In this document: positions 18,548 to 26,575 of the stretch, in pieces
Numbering within the stretch: the first letter of the stretch is position 1
How the letters are laid out: every line of letters begins with the position of its first letter
From: Bacteroidota bacterium
GTDB taxonomy: Bacteria; Bacteroidota; Bacteroidia; Chitinophagales; Chitinophagaceae
Assembly (NCBI GenBank): GCA_030706735.1
Contig: JAUZNZ010000031.1
Location: 1-56,202, forward strand
Length of the DNA stretch: 56,202 nucleotides
Reading direction: 5' to 3'
Translations under genes and position numbers: made by a program
The notes under the pieces: generated by a model
The model's database searches: none
The model's input: only the letters and a program-made list of their open reading frames with translations
Told to the model about the DNA's origin: nothing

Positions 18548-21064
18548 TCAGCGGGAGATCATTTCTCCCTTATCCAGCTTCCAGTCATTGTCGAAATATC
18601 CGGCCATTTTGAGGCCTTCGGCGCCTTTCGATAGCATATCGAGCGAAAAGATCATGAAATCAGGGAAGCCGCTGCCGCCGGCGAAGTATTGATTGGCAAG
18701 GGTCGCGTTCATGCCCTTCAGCCCGGATCCGCTAACCACGCCGACGGAATTTTGCGACGAGCGGGCGATGGGCCAGGTGAAGTAGGCTCCCAGGTCGTCG
18801 CCGTTCAACGTCATTTCTCCCACCCGCACCTGCCCGCGTTGTACCTGAATGGGGCAGTCTCCCAACAGCTGTCCCCAGGCGCTGTTGGTATTGGCATTTC
18901 CATAGAGGATGATATTCCTGCCTTCAAACCGGTCGGGCCGGTATTCCTTGTCGGCGATGAGGTCGGCTGCGCCATTGCCCCGGTAATACCAGGTCTCCAG
19001 GTCGAAGCGCGCCTTCATATAGTTCCATCTGTTTTCTTCCTCGTTGCCTGTCGTGCCATACACAAAGACCATCCGATGGCTGAATGGGTCCTTGAACGTG
19101 CCATATCGCAGCGGGCTCTTTTCGGACAAGGCCGGACGCGCGCACAGGGCCCAGCCGCCGGAACCCCCGCCGATGCCCGCCGCACCGGCGCCCGGAGGGA
19201 CCGCTGCCTTCAGAAAGACCGTATCCTCTTCGCCATGGGTTGTATACTCGATAGCGGCCGAACTGTCCAACCGGATGGAGATCTTCTTGCCCGCCCCAAA
19301 ATCGGTCAGCCGCAAGGCAAGCACCCGTATATTCTCCGTCGTACCGCGGATGGTCCCCGCATGCCGGTCCCGGGTCAGGTTGATCCGGCTGTATTGGAGG
19401 GGATGATCCTGCTGCCAGATGTCGGCCCAGCGATAGCTGGACGAAATGCCGGGGCTGGGCGTGATGAATTCGAGCTTATCCATCGACGAATCGGGAGCGA
19501 GCGCATGCCACTTGAAGAAATCGAAAAGGGCAGGCCAGTCGACGCTCTGATCGCCGTACCAATGCTCGGCCCCGGGAACTTCGTGATAGCTGAAATCGGT
19601 ATGAAACTCTCCCAGCACTTTGCGCATCTGCCGGGCATAGGTCACCGGCACGACCCGGTCGGCGTCTCCATGGAGGATATACACGCCCAGGGCCTTGTAG
19701 TTATGGGCCAGTTGCAGTACGTCGCTGGGGTTGCTGGCCCGCAATAAGATCTGTTCCATGGGCGACCGGCTGCTATCGGGGATCAGCCCGTCCGCGGAGC
19801 CGTATCCTTTGAGGGTGGGGTAGCCGGAGCAGGCGCCGATGGCAGCCCACTTGTCTGGATAGGTGGCGCCAAGATACCAGGTTCCATGGCCACCCATCGA
19901 ATGACCGGTGAGATAAATGTGCTGCGGGTCGGGCTTGAATTCCCGTTTCGCGATGGATAGGACTTCCATGGCGTCGATCCGCCCCCAGTCTTCCCAGTTG
20001 AAGCCGCGGGGACGCCTGTTCGTGGCGGCGACCAGGGTGCCCCAATCCTTCGAATGATAAGCCCTCGCCTGGCCGATGGCTTCCACGCCCGCGCCATGCA
20101 CGGACAGAAAGAGGGCCGCGTTATTCTTCGGTCCGCCGATCTGTGGGGTCACTGCATAATATTGCAGACTTCCGTCGATATCGCTTACGAAGGTCTCGCT
20201 GTATTTGCCTGTCGGCTCAACGGCGAACAGGGGCATGCTGCGTTCGTCGACAACCTTTCCCTTATTCAGCAGGCTGATCTGGCAATCATAGCGGCCTGCA
20301 GCGGCGATGCCCGATGCATCGAACCCAAAGGCGACCTTCCGGCTGGACATCGGAGCGATAGGCGGAAGCAGCGTGCGGACCTTCGCGGTGGCACCGGTGG
20401 TCGATTCGAGCACGAGACCCCTCCACTCGACGGGACTCGCATTGATGATGACCAGGGCGCCCTGCAACGCGTGGTTGTCGTGCGTGAGGACCACCGAAGG
20501 CATCGTGGAATCCTCCAGATTGATCTGGACGGGCCGGGCAGAGAAGATGAGGTCGGCCGTTACCTGACCGCCGCGAACATATAGTTCGTTGATCCCCTTG
20601 TTCAGCCTGACGGGAATATAGAGCCAACCCAGGTCGTAGGGATCGCCTGCATGGGGCTCCCCATTGAAGAACAGGGAGGCGTCGCCCTTCACGTGCAACA
20701 AAGCCGTGCGTACTACCGGGGACGAATACGTGAAATAATAATATCCGCCGCCTCCGCCCGGCCCGCCGAATGCGCCGCGTCTTCGGAAACGAAGCAGGCT
20801 GTCCGCGCTCACCTCCACCCAGGTCATCGCCTCCCCTCTTCCGTTGGCGCCGAATTTCCCGTTCGCCACGGGACGCTCCAGGGTATGATTGAAAAGGCGG
20901 TAGGCCAATTGGTCAGTATAAATGGCCTCCCGTCCATACCGGCCGGCCGAAGACAGGAATAGCCCTTTCGTAAAATGATAGACCTCCTGCGCGGAGGCTT
21001 GCCGAACGCTCAGGAGGGCCGCCAGCCCGGCGGCTGCGGCGAATGTTTTGGTGAACGGACCCAT
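18548..21064 (-). CDS. Large secreted alpha/beta hydrolase (prolyl oligopeptidase-like)
   Basis: This 838-residue protein has a signal peptide (1-25, ending QASAQ) and an N-terminal beta-rich region (about 30-290) holding a Gly-rich patch (GGPGGGGGYYY, about 100-110). An alpha/beta hydrolase domain follows (about 305-520) with the triad S389 (GHSMGG), D469 (GDADRVVP) and H501 (GAEHWYG). About 330 further residues form another beta-rich, probably binding, region. The hydrolase core resembles S9 peptidases and polymer esterases, so the substrate (peptide or ester) is open. It is the third gene after a histidine kinase and NarL regulator on the same strand; a TACCTTTA -7 element (21090-21097, minus strand) suggests it may also have its own promoter. 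Confidence 0.8.
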   Translation of the reverse strand: MGPFTKTFAAAAGLAALLSVRQASAQEVYHFTKGLFLSSAGRYGREAIYTDQLAYRLFNHTLERPVANGKFGANGRGEAMTWVEVSADSLLRFRRRGAFGGPGGGGGYYYFTYSSPVVRTALLHVKGDASLFFNGEPHAGDPYDLGWLYIPVRLNKGINELYVRGGQVTADLIFSARPVQINLEDSTMPSVVLTHDNHALQGALVIINASPVEWRGLVLESTTGATAKVRTLLPPIAPMSSRKVAFGFDASGIAAAGRYDCQISLLNKGKVVDERSMPLFAVEPTGKYSETFVSDIDGSLQYYAVTPQIGGPKNNAALFLSVHGAGVEAIGQARAYHSKDWGTLVAATNRRPRGFNWEDWGRIDAMEVLSIAKREFKPDPQHIYLTGHSMGGHGTWYLGATYPDKWAAIGACSGYPTLKGYGSADGLIPDSSRSPMEQILLRASNPSDVLQLAHNYKALGVYILHGDADRVVPVTYARQMRKVLGEFHTDFSYHEVPGAEHWYGDQSVDWPALFDFFKWHALAPDSSMDKLEFITPSPGISSSYRWADIWQQDHPLQYSRINLTRDRHAGTIRGTTENIRVLALRLTDFGAGKKISIRLDSSAAIEYTTHGEEDTVFLKAAVPPGAGAAGIGGGSGGWALCARPALSEKSPLRYGTFKDPFSHRMVFVYGTTGNEEENRWNYMKARFDLETWYYRGNGAADLIADKEYRPDRFEGRNIILYGNANTNSAWGQLLGDCPIQVQRGQVRVGEMTLNGDDLGAYFTWPIARSSQNSVGVVSGSGLKGMNATLANQYFAGGSGFPDFMIFSLDMLSKGAEGLKMAGYFDNDWKLDKGEMISR

Positions 21065-21089
21065 AAAAGAAGTGTGCTTGTGATGGCGG

Positions 21090-21097
21090 TAAAGGTA
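21090..21097 (-). promoter_or_regulatory. Putative -7 element of the large hydrolase gene
   Basis: TACCTTTA on the minus strand matches TAnnTTTG at seven of eight positions and lies 25 bases before the hydrolase start. No -33 element is evident, so co-transcription with the regulator remains possible. Confidence 0.35.
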
Positions 21098-21102
21098 GGA
21101 TT

Positions 21103-21744
21103 TTATGGGACGATCCCATTGTCGATGGCATAGCGGATGAGCAGTGCGGTATTGTTGATATTGAGCTTGGTATATAGATTTTTGCGATGCGTGTCGACGG
21201 TGTCGACGCTGATAAATAGCTGACGGCTGATCTGGACATTGGTCAGGCCTTCGGCCACCAGCTTGACGATCTCTTTCTCCCGTTTGCTAAGCACGGGTTT
21301 CTGACTGTTTTTCTCGATGGTGCTCTTATAGATCTTCCCGGCTTCGAAGCTGAAATAAATGCCTCCCTGGTTGACCGTCCTGATGCCGTCGATCAACTCC
21401 TGACGCGATATATTTTTCAACAGATAACCGCTCGCGCCGTTCTCCATGAGCTTATTCATATAGATGCCCTGGTTGAAGGTGCTCAACCCCAGAACCATCA
21501 CCCCCTTATATTTCGCTTTGAGTTGCCGGCAGAGCTCGACACCGCTCATATCCGGCAGATTGATGTCCATCAGGACGACGTCCGCAGCAGGGGAGGAGCC
21601 TGCGGCCTGGTCGGCAAAATAAGTCAGGCAATCCGCTGCCGTACCGGCGAAGCCGGCGCTCCGGATGTCCTTTTCATTTTGCAACAGCACCCTGATGCCT
21701 TCGATCACCACGGTATGGTCTTCTACTATGTAAACACTGATCAT
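21103..21744 (-). CDS. NarL/FixJ-type response regulator
   Basis: This 213-residue cytoplasmic regulator has a receiver domain (1-120) with the acidic pair E8-D9, the phospho-accepting D60 (VVLMDINLPD) and a LSTF switch segment, then a LuxR-type helix-turn-helix (about 150-213, LSKREKEIVKLVAEGLTNVQ and DTVDTHRKNLYTKL). Upstream in-frame ATGs would add residues that overlap the kinase gene; the 21744 start is preferred because the receiver fold starts there. It begins 20 bases after the stop of the histidine kinase on the same strand, so the two form a two-component pair. Confidence 0.93.
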   Translation of the reverse strand: MISVYIVEDHTVVIEGIRVLLQNEKDIRSAGFAGTAADCLTYFADQAAGSSPAADVVLMDINLPDMSGVELCRQLKAKYKGVMVLGLSTFNQGIYMNKLMENGASGYLLKNISRQELIDGIRTVNQGGIYFSFEAGKIYKSTIEKNSQKPVLSKREKEIVKLVAEGLTNVQISRQLFISVDTVDTHRKNLYTKLNINNTALLIRYAIDNGIVP

Positions 21745-21764
21745 GGACTGTCTCTTGTTATTGG

Positions 21765-23780
21765 CTAGGCGACTAATTCGATATTGATGGTCGTGCCTTC
21801 GCGAGGCCTGGATTCGATGTCGATGATCCCGTTGAAATAATTCACCCTGGATTGGATATTGGTCCAACCGATGCCATTCGCCGATTTCAAAGCGCCCGTA
21901 TCAAAGCCTCTACCGTCGTCTTCCACCGTGATCAGCACCTTTTCGGCCGTTTTGGTCACCTGAACCAGGATCCGGTCCGCTTTGCCATGATTGATGGCGT
22001 TGTTTATCAGTTCCTGGACGATGCGATAGACATTCACATCGGCAATGTTGCCTAATTCCCTGTCCGAACCAAACTGCTCACAGATGATCTCCGTATGGCC
22101 GGTCAGGCGGATGGATTCGCAAAAATCCTTCACGGCGCTCCGCAACCCAAATTGAACCAACGCTTCCGGCATCAGGTTGTGCGCCACTTTTCGCAGTTCC
22201 GCAATGGTCCGGTCCAACTGTTCCAGCGTTTTGTCGTACGTAAGCGCGCTACCCGGGTTCATGGAAATATGGTCCCTGAGGTTGGAAAAGGAAATTTTGA
22301 CGCCCGAAAGCATGCTGCCCAATCCGTCATGCAAGTCCCTGGCGAGCCTGCTCCGCTCCTCCTCCTGGCCTTTCAGCATGGCTTCAATGCCCATCAGCTG
22401 CTTCTCTTTTTCCAGTTCCCTGATCCGTTGTCTTTCCAGCTTGCGTGTCTTCGAGAAATTGAGGTACAGAATGAAGCTGATCAGGATAAAGGCAACCAGG
22501 GCGATGATAAAGATCGTGTTGAGAAGGGCCTTTTGACGAACGGCGCCCGACTGCACTTTCTTATCCAATTCCAGGCGGGCGATCTCCTTTTCCTTCTGAT
22601 CGCTCTCATAGATCGCAGAGAGCGTGTTGGCCTGTTTGATATTGGCGGCCGCCAGCACGGTGTCATTCATCGCGGTGGCCAGTCGCAGGGATTGGTACGC
22701 TTTGGATTGAGCGCCAGTCCGGCTATAGTATTCCGACATAGCGGTCAGGGCATTGGCCATAACGGCTTTGTGAACGCTCCTCCTGGCCGCGCCGATACTG
22801 GAATCGGCGTATCTTTTCGCATCCTGCAGGTCGCCTGTCGCCAACTTCAGCCTGGCGATGTCTGCGCACACATTCGAGATGTCGTCGATATGCATGGGGG
22901 CGGTAGCGGAATAATAGGTCAAGGCCTGTTGCAGGTTTTCGATGGCTGCGGCGGAATGGTTCTCCCGCATGGCGATTTGCCCGGCAAGATGATAGTAGCC
23001 GCCCGTGATCATGGTTTCCACCGTGTCCGGCATGAACGGGGCCAGTTTGTTCAGGTATTGCTTAGCTCCTTGCAGGTCGCCCCGATTGTAATGGATCCCG
23101 GCAATGAAGGAATAGATCCCTGCCGATTCGATATTGTTGTTGTTGCCTTTTAGCCGCAGGATCGTCTCCAGGGTGAGGTGATAATATTCGAGGGCTTTGT
23201 CATCATTGAATAATCGCTGATAGATAGACGCGATCCGGATGAAGACCATTTTTTGTTTGACCAGGTCGGAGGAGTCGTAATTTTTCAGCGCGTCAAAATA
23301 GTCATTCAATGCGGTGTAATAGTTTTCCTGCCCCTCTGCGATCATAGCCTTCTGGAAAAAAATGAAGCCCTTTGTCCGTCGCAACCAAAGGTCCGTAGAA
23401 GATCCCGCGATAAGAAGGGCGGAGTCGAAGTAAATGGTCGCACTGTCGATCTTCTGCGAGGACTTGTAATAACTGCCGATCCACTCCAGGCAAATGGCCT
23501 CTCCTTTTCTGAACTTAAGTTGCCGGCTGAGCCGGCTGGCCTCCTGCCAATAAACCATCACGGTCTTTTTTTGGCTTAGGAAGCTGGCGCAGTCCAGGAT
23601 ATTTATCAGGGCCATCACTCTACCCGTGTCCGCGGCGGGATGTTGTCTGAGCTTCGCCACCTCCGAATCCTTCGCCGCTTCGAATTCTTTTTCGTACAAA
23701 CCCGGTTGAGCCTTCAGTGAATTGGTCCAGCCAACGATCAAAATTGCGAGGAGCCATATCTGCTGTTTGGGAGAGTGCAT
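21765..23780 (-). CDS. TPR-containing sensor histidine kinase (NarX/HPK7 type)
   Basis: This 671-residue protein is a close architectural copy of the kinase at 12342. It has a signal peptide (MHSPKQQIWLL..., cleavage near SLKAQ), a TPR-like sensor region (about 40-400), a membrane helix (about 425-445) and a coiled coil. A HisKA_3 domain follows with the phospho-histidine in RLARDLHDGLGS (about 475-486), then an HATPase domain (about 575-671, QELINNAINHGKA, VEDDGRGFD, GWTNIQSRV). Its partner is the adjacent NarL-type regulator. An in-frame ATG at 23834 exists, but the signal peptide begins at 23780. Ligands of the TPR region are unknown. Confidence 0.9.
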   Translation of the reverse strand: MHSPKQQIWLLAILIVGWTNSLKAQPGLYEKEFEAAKDSEVAKLRQHPAADTGRVMALINILDCASFLSQKKTVMVYWQEASRLSRQLKFRKGEAICLEWIGSYYKSSQKIDSATIYFDSALLIAGSSTDLWLRRTKGFIFFQKAMIAEGQENYYTALNDYFDALKNYDSSDLVKQKMVFIRIASIYQRLFNDDKALEYYHLTLETILRLKGNNNNIESAGIYSFIAGIHYNRGDLQGAKQYLNKLAPFMPDTVETMITGGYYHLAGQIAMRENHSAAAIENLQQALTYYSATAPMHIDDISNVCADIARLKLATGDLQDAKRYADSSIGAARRSVHKAVMANALTAMSEYYSRTGAQSKAYQSLRLATAMNDTVLAAANIKQANTLSAIYESDQKEKEIARLELDKKVQSGAVRQKALLNTIFIIALVAFILISFILYLNFSKTRKLERQRIRELEKEKQLMGIEAMLKGQEEERSRLARDLHDGLGSMLSGVKISFSNLRDHISMNPGSALTYDKTLEQLDRTIAELRKVAHNLMPEALVQFGLRSAVKDFCESIRLTGHTEIICEQFGSDRELGNIADVNVYRIVQELINNAINHGKADRILVQVTKTAEKVLITVEDDGRGFDTGALKSANGIGWTNIQSRVNYFNGIIDIESRPREGTTINIELVA

Positions 23781-23840
23781 GCAAGCTGTTGTGTTGACTG
23801 TATAAAGGTTGTAAATAAATCCAAAAGGCCCCAATTTTTG

Positions 23841-23859
23841 GTAAAAATCACCTTTTTAC
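23841..23859. promoter_or_regulatory. Palindrome in the kinase/surface-protein divergent promoter region
   Basis: GTAAAAA-N5-TTTTTAC is a perfect 7-base inverted repeat between the histidine kinase gene (minus strand) and the S74 surface-protein gene (plus strand). It contains GTGATTTT, read toward the kinase, the same octamer found upstream of the paralogous kinase. It could be an operator for the NarL-type regulator, which is inference. Confidence 0.4.
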
Positions 23860-23908
23860 GGTAGGAGAATGAGGAGCAAAGAATTCATATTAGCACAAAC
23901 TAAACGTT

Positions 23909-25327
23909 ATGAAAAAAATCCCCATGCTGTTGATGGCGATCGCCCTGTCAACAGCCACCCAGGCTCAATCCTGGAGCCTCACCGGAAATGCCGGAACCAA
24001 TCCCAGCACCAACTTCCTCGGTACGACCGATAACCAACCGTTGCGATTCCGTACCAACAATGCCTATTCCGGCGAGATCAACAGCTCCGGCAAAACGGCG
24101 TTTGGTTTTGGGGCCGGACAAAATGCCAACGGCACCTACAGCGTGGCGATAGGGTATATGTCCTTATTCTCCAATCCGGGCTATGAAAATACGGCGGTGG
24201 GTTCGTACACCATGACCAACTCGTACGGAGGCTACAACTCGGCCCTGGGGTACGGCGTGTTGTACAACAATACCAGCGGGAATGCCAATACGGGAATGGG
24301 ATACGGCGCCTTCTCGCAGAATACCAGCGGCTATAACAATACCGCCATCGGGTTCAATACCATGCGAAGCAATAGTTACGGCAACAATAATACGGCCGTC
24401 GGTTACCAGGCGCTGTTCTATACCACCGGGTCCCAATATAATACGGCCGTGGGGTATAATGCCGGCGTCTACTATGACCTGGGCTATAACAATACGATCC
24501 TCGGAGCAAACTGCGGCGGCAGCTTTGCGGGCCAATACAATATGGTAGCGATCGGTCAGGGCGTCGTTTGTCCGGATAACAGCACGGCGAGGATCGGCAA
24601 TTCCGCCACCTGGTCCATCGGGGGCTATGCGGGATGGAGCAATTTCAGCGACGGACGCTATAAGAAGGACATCAAAGAAGACGTGAAGGGCCTTGACTTC
24701 ATCATGCGCCTGCGGCCTGTTACCTATCGTTTGAATGTGACCGGCCTCAGTCAGCGGATCGGGGAAAATCATGGCGAAGAGTGGAACAAGCAAATGAAGG
24801 ACGCGATTGCCGATAAAGAGAGGATCGTCTTTACCGGTTTCGTTGCGCAGGAGGTAGAGAAGGCGGCCAAAGAGGCGGGATTTACGTTCAGCGGGGTCGA
24901 CAAACCGAGGAATGACAGCGGCCTGTATGCGCTGCGCTATGCTGAATTCGTCGTGCCCCTGGTCAAGGCGATGCAGGAGCAACAGGAAATGATCAAGGAG
25001 TTGCAGAGTAAGGTGCAGACCCTGGAGGGCAACGCCGACGTCGCGATCGTACTGCGCGAGAATGCCGCATTGGAAAAGATCAATACCTATCCGGACCCCG
25101 TTTCGAGCGCGATGACCGTCAGCATCAACACCCAACGGCCCGGCGCGGGCACGCTCAGCATCTACGATGCGGGAGGCAAATTGGTCAGGCAGATGAATAT
25201 TACCATCCAGCAGGGGCTGAATACCTTCAACCTCTCGCTGCCGTCCGTCGCCTCCGGTTACTATATGCTGAATCTGGACTGGGGCAATGGATTGCACAAA
25301 GCGATTCCTTTCGTGAAGACGAACTGA
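23909..25327 (+). CDS. YadA-head-like surface protein with S74 chaperone domain and T9SS sorting domain
   Basis: This 472-residue protein has a signal peptide (1-20), then repeats of the YadA-head type (about 80-230: NTAVG, NNTAIG, NTAVGYQAL). A peptidase S74-type intramolecular chaperone domain follows at about 245-355 (SDGRYKKDIKEDVKGLDFI; FTGFVAQEVEKAA; GLYALRYAEFVVPLVKAMQ), then a coiled coil (about 355-375). The end is a type IX secretion C-terminal domain (about 395-472: TYPDPVSSAMTVSI, LSIYDAGGKLVRQ, SGYYMLNL). The family usually folds as a trimer, after which the S74 unit may cut itself off at the serine of SDGR. Here a sorting domain sits beyond the S74 domain. It is divergent from the kinase/regulator genes. 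Confidence 0.88.
   Translation: MKKIPMLLMAIALSTATQAQSWSLTGNAGTNPSTNFLGTTDNQPLRFRTNNAYSGEINSSGKTAFGFGAGQNANGTYSVAIGYMSLFSNPGYENTAVGSYTMTNSYGGYNSALGYGVLYNNTSGNANTGMGYGAFSQNTSGYNNTAIGFNTMRSNSYGNNNTAVGYQALFYTTGSQYNTAVGYNAGVYYDLGYNNTILGANCGGSFAGQYNMVAIGQGVVCPDNSTARIGNSATWSIGGYAGWSNFSDGRYKKDIKEDVKGLDFIMRLRPVTYRLNVTGLSQRIGENHGEEWNKQMKDAIADKERIVFTGFVAQEVEKAAKEAGFTFSGVDKPRNDSGLYALRYAEFVVPLVKAMQEQQEMIKELQSKVQTLEGNADVAIVLRENAALEKINTYPDPVSSAMTVSINTQRPGAGTLSIYDAGGKLVRQMNITIQQGLNTFNLSLPSVASGYYMLNLDWGNGLHKAIPFVKTN
24170..24530 (+). repeat. YadA-head-type coding repeats
   Basis: About eight degenerate repeats of 13-16 codons, each containing N-T/N-T-A-x-G or a close variant (for example NTAVGS, NSALGY, NTGMGY, NTAIGF, NTAVGY twice). 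They form the passenger beta-roll of the S74/T9SS protein. The repeats are diverged at the DNA level, so recombination between them is not expected to be frequent. Confidence 0.75.
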
Positions 25328-25330
25328 GGG

Positions 25331-25359
25331 GTTGTTCCGGGACGACCGGCTTATCTTTG
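25331..25359 (+). promoter_or_regulatory. Bacteroidota-type promoter of the flavin monooxygenase gene
   Basis: A perfect TAnnTTTG element (TATCTTTG, 25352-25359) lies 17 bases after GTTG (25331-25334). The ATG at 25367 is seven bases beyond the -7 element, so the transcript should start at or next to the initiation codon. Confidence 0.7.
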
Positions 25360-25366
25360 TGGCATC

Positions 25367-26503
25367 ATGCAGCAGACGACCACCCTCATCGTTGGCGCCA
25401 GCCTCTCCGGGCTGGCCACTGCGGCATGCCTGCAAAGAGCGGGCATCGATCACCTCATCATTGAAAAGGAGGCGCAGGTGGCCGCCCCCTGGCGAAATCA
25501 TTATGAGCGTTTGCACCTGCATACCAACAAACGCTTTTCAAACCTGCCGTACCGGAAATTCGCTAGGAGGGTGCCCAGGTATCCATCCAGGCAGCAGGTA
25601 CTCGATTATGTCGGGGAATATCAGGCGGCCTTTCATATCGAACCGATCTTCCATTGCGAAGCGCGTTCTATCAGGCGGGCGGACGAAGGTTGGATCACCG
25701 AAACCCCGAACGGCCCATTCTATTCCCATTACCTGGTCATGGCCACCGGCGCCTTCGGCAAACCGAAGCCCGTCACATTCAGAGGAATGGAAACCTTCCC
25801 CGGCAGGATCCTGCACAGCCATGCGTATAAGACGGGTCAGGAATTCAGCGGGCAGCGGGTGCTGGTCGTCGGGTTTGGGAATTCGGCTTGCGAAATTGCC
25901 CTGGACCTTTACGAACGGGACGCCATCCCGGCGATGTCCGTCCGCTCGCCGGTCAATGTGGTCCCAAGAGATGTTTTCGGCGTCCCTGTCCTCGCGCTTA
26001 GTTTGTTGCTGAACCGGCTGCCCGCAAGACTGGCTGATTCCATCAGCGCCCCTCTCATGCGCCTGCTCGTCGGCGACCTGGCCCGGCTTGGCCTGAGGCA
26101 AATGCCCTATGGACCGCTGGAGCAGATCCGGAAGGATGGAAAAGCGCCGGTCCTGGATATTGGCACGCTCCGCCATATCCGCAAGGGACATATCACCCTT
26201 TATGGCGATATCGACCATATCGAAGGTCGGACCATTCATTTCAGCGATGGCAGAGCGGCGGCCTTCGACAGCCTGGTCGCCGCCATCGGATATTACCGCG
26301 ACTATGCGGAGATCATTGAGGTCGATGAACGTCGTTTCGGGGATTTACGGCGGCCGCTGGATAAACAGGAATATTTCGGCGGGGACAATTTGTATTTTTG
26401 CGGCTATTGGGTAAGTCCGACGGGCCAGATCCGTGAGATTGCCCGCGATGCAAAAAAAATTGCCGCGGATATTTCAAGAAAGGCGGCTTTTTCGAGCAGA
26501 TGA
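25367..26503 (+). CDS. FAD/NAD(P)-dependent monooxygenase (FMO/YUCCA-like)
   Basis: This 378-residue cytoplasmic flavoprotein has an N-terminal FAD-binding Rossmann motif (LIVGASLSGLATA, about 5-17), the LHLHTNKRFSNLP region typical of class B flavoprotein monooxygenases, and a second dinucleotide motif (VLVVGFGNSACEIALDL, about 165-181) for NADPH. The C-terminal half has the DSLVAAIGYY segment and the NLYFCGYW strand that closes the FAD site. It probably adds oxygen to a small substrate with NADPH, but the substrate cannot be told from sequence. It stands alone with a strong promoter; the T9SS protein lies before it and the M48 gene after it. Confidence 0.85.
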   Translation: MQQTTTLIVGASLSGLATAACLQRAGIDHLIIEKEAQVAAPWRNHYERLHLHTNKRFSNLPYRKFARRVPRYPSRQQVLDYVGEYQAAFHIEPIFHCEARSIRRADEGWITETPNGPFYSHYLVMATGAFGKPKPVTFRGMETFPGRILHSHAYKTGQEFSGQRVLVVGFGNSACEIALDLYERDAIPAMSVRSPVNVVPRDVFGVPVLALSLLLNRLPARLADSISAPLMRLLVGDLARLGLRQMPYGPLEQIRKDGKAPVLDIGTLRHIRKGHITLYGDIDHIEGRTIHFSDGRAAAFDSLVAAIGYYRDYAEIIEVDERRFGDLRRPLDKQEYFGGDNLYFCGYWVSPTGQIREIARDAKKIAADISRKAAFSSR

Positions 26504-26545
26504 AAGCGCGGTTTTTCGGCAATATTCATTATCTTCTTGCCGTTG

Positions 26546-26553
26546 TACCTTTA
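26546..26553 (+). promoter_or_regulatory. Putative -7 element of the M48 protease gene
   Basis: TACCTTTA matches TAnnTTTG at seven of eight positions and lies 22 bases before the ATG at 26576. No well-spaced -33 element was found. Confidence 0.4.
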
Positions 26554-26575
26554 GCACCAGCCTAAATCCATTGCT

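Noticed and set aside
22095-23153. 352-codon plus-strand open frame inside the histidine kinase
   Set aside because: Antisense to recognised TPR and HisKA segments, with unusual composition and no domain.
24170-24530. Regular repeats resembling a CRISPR array
   Set aside because: The repeats are in-frame YadA-head codons of variable spacing with no unique spacers or identical repeat sequence.
24164-25522. 452-codon open frame on the minus strand opposite the S74 protein
   Set aside because: It has no recognisable domain, lies antisense to a clearly recognised protein, and follows from GC-rich third positions and repeats that avoid antisense stops.
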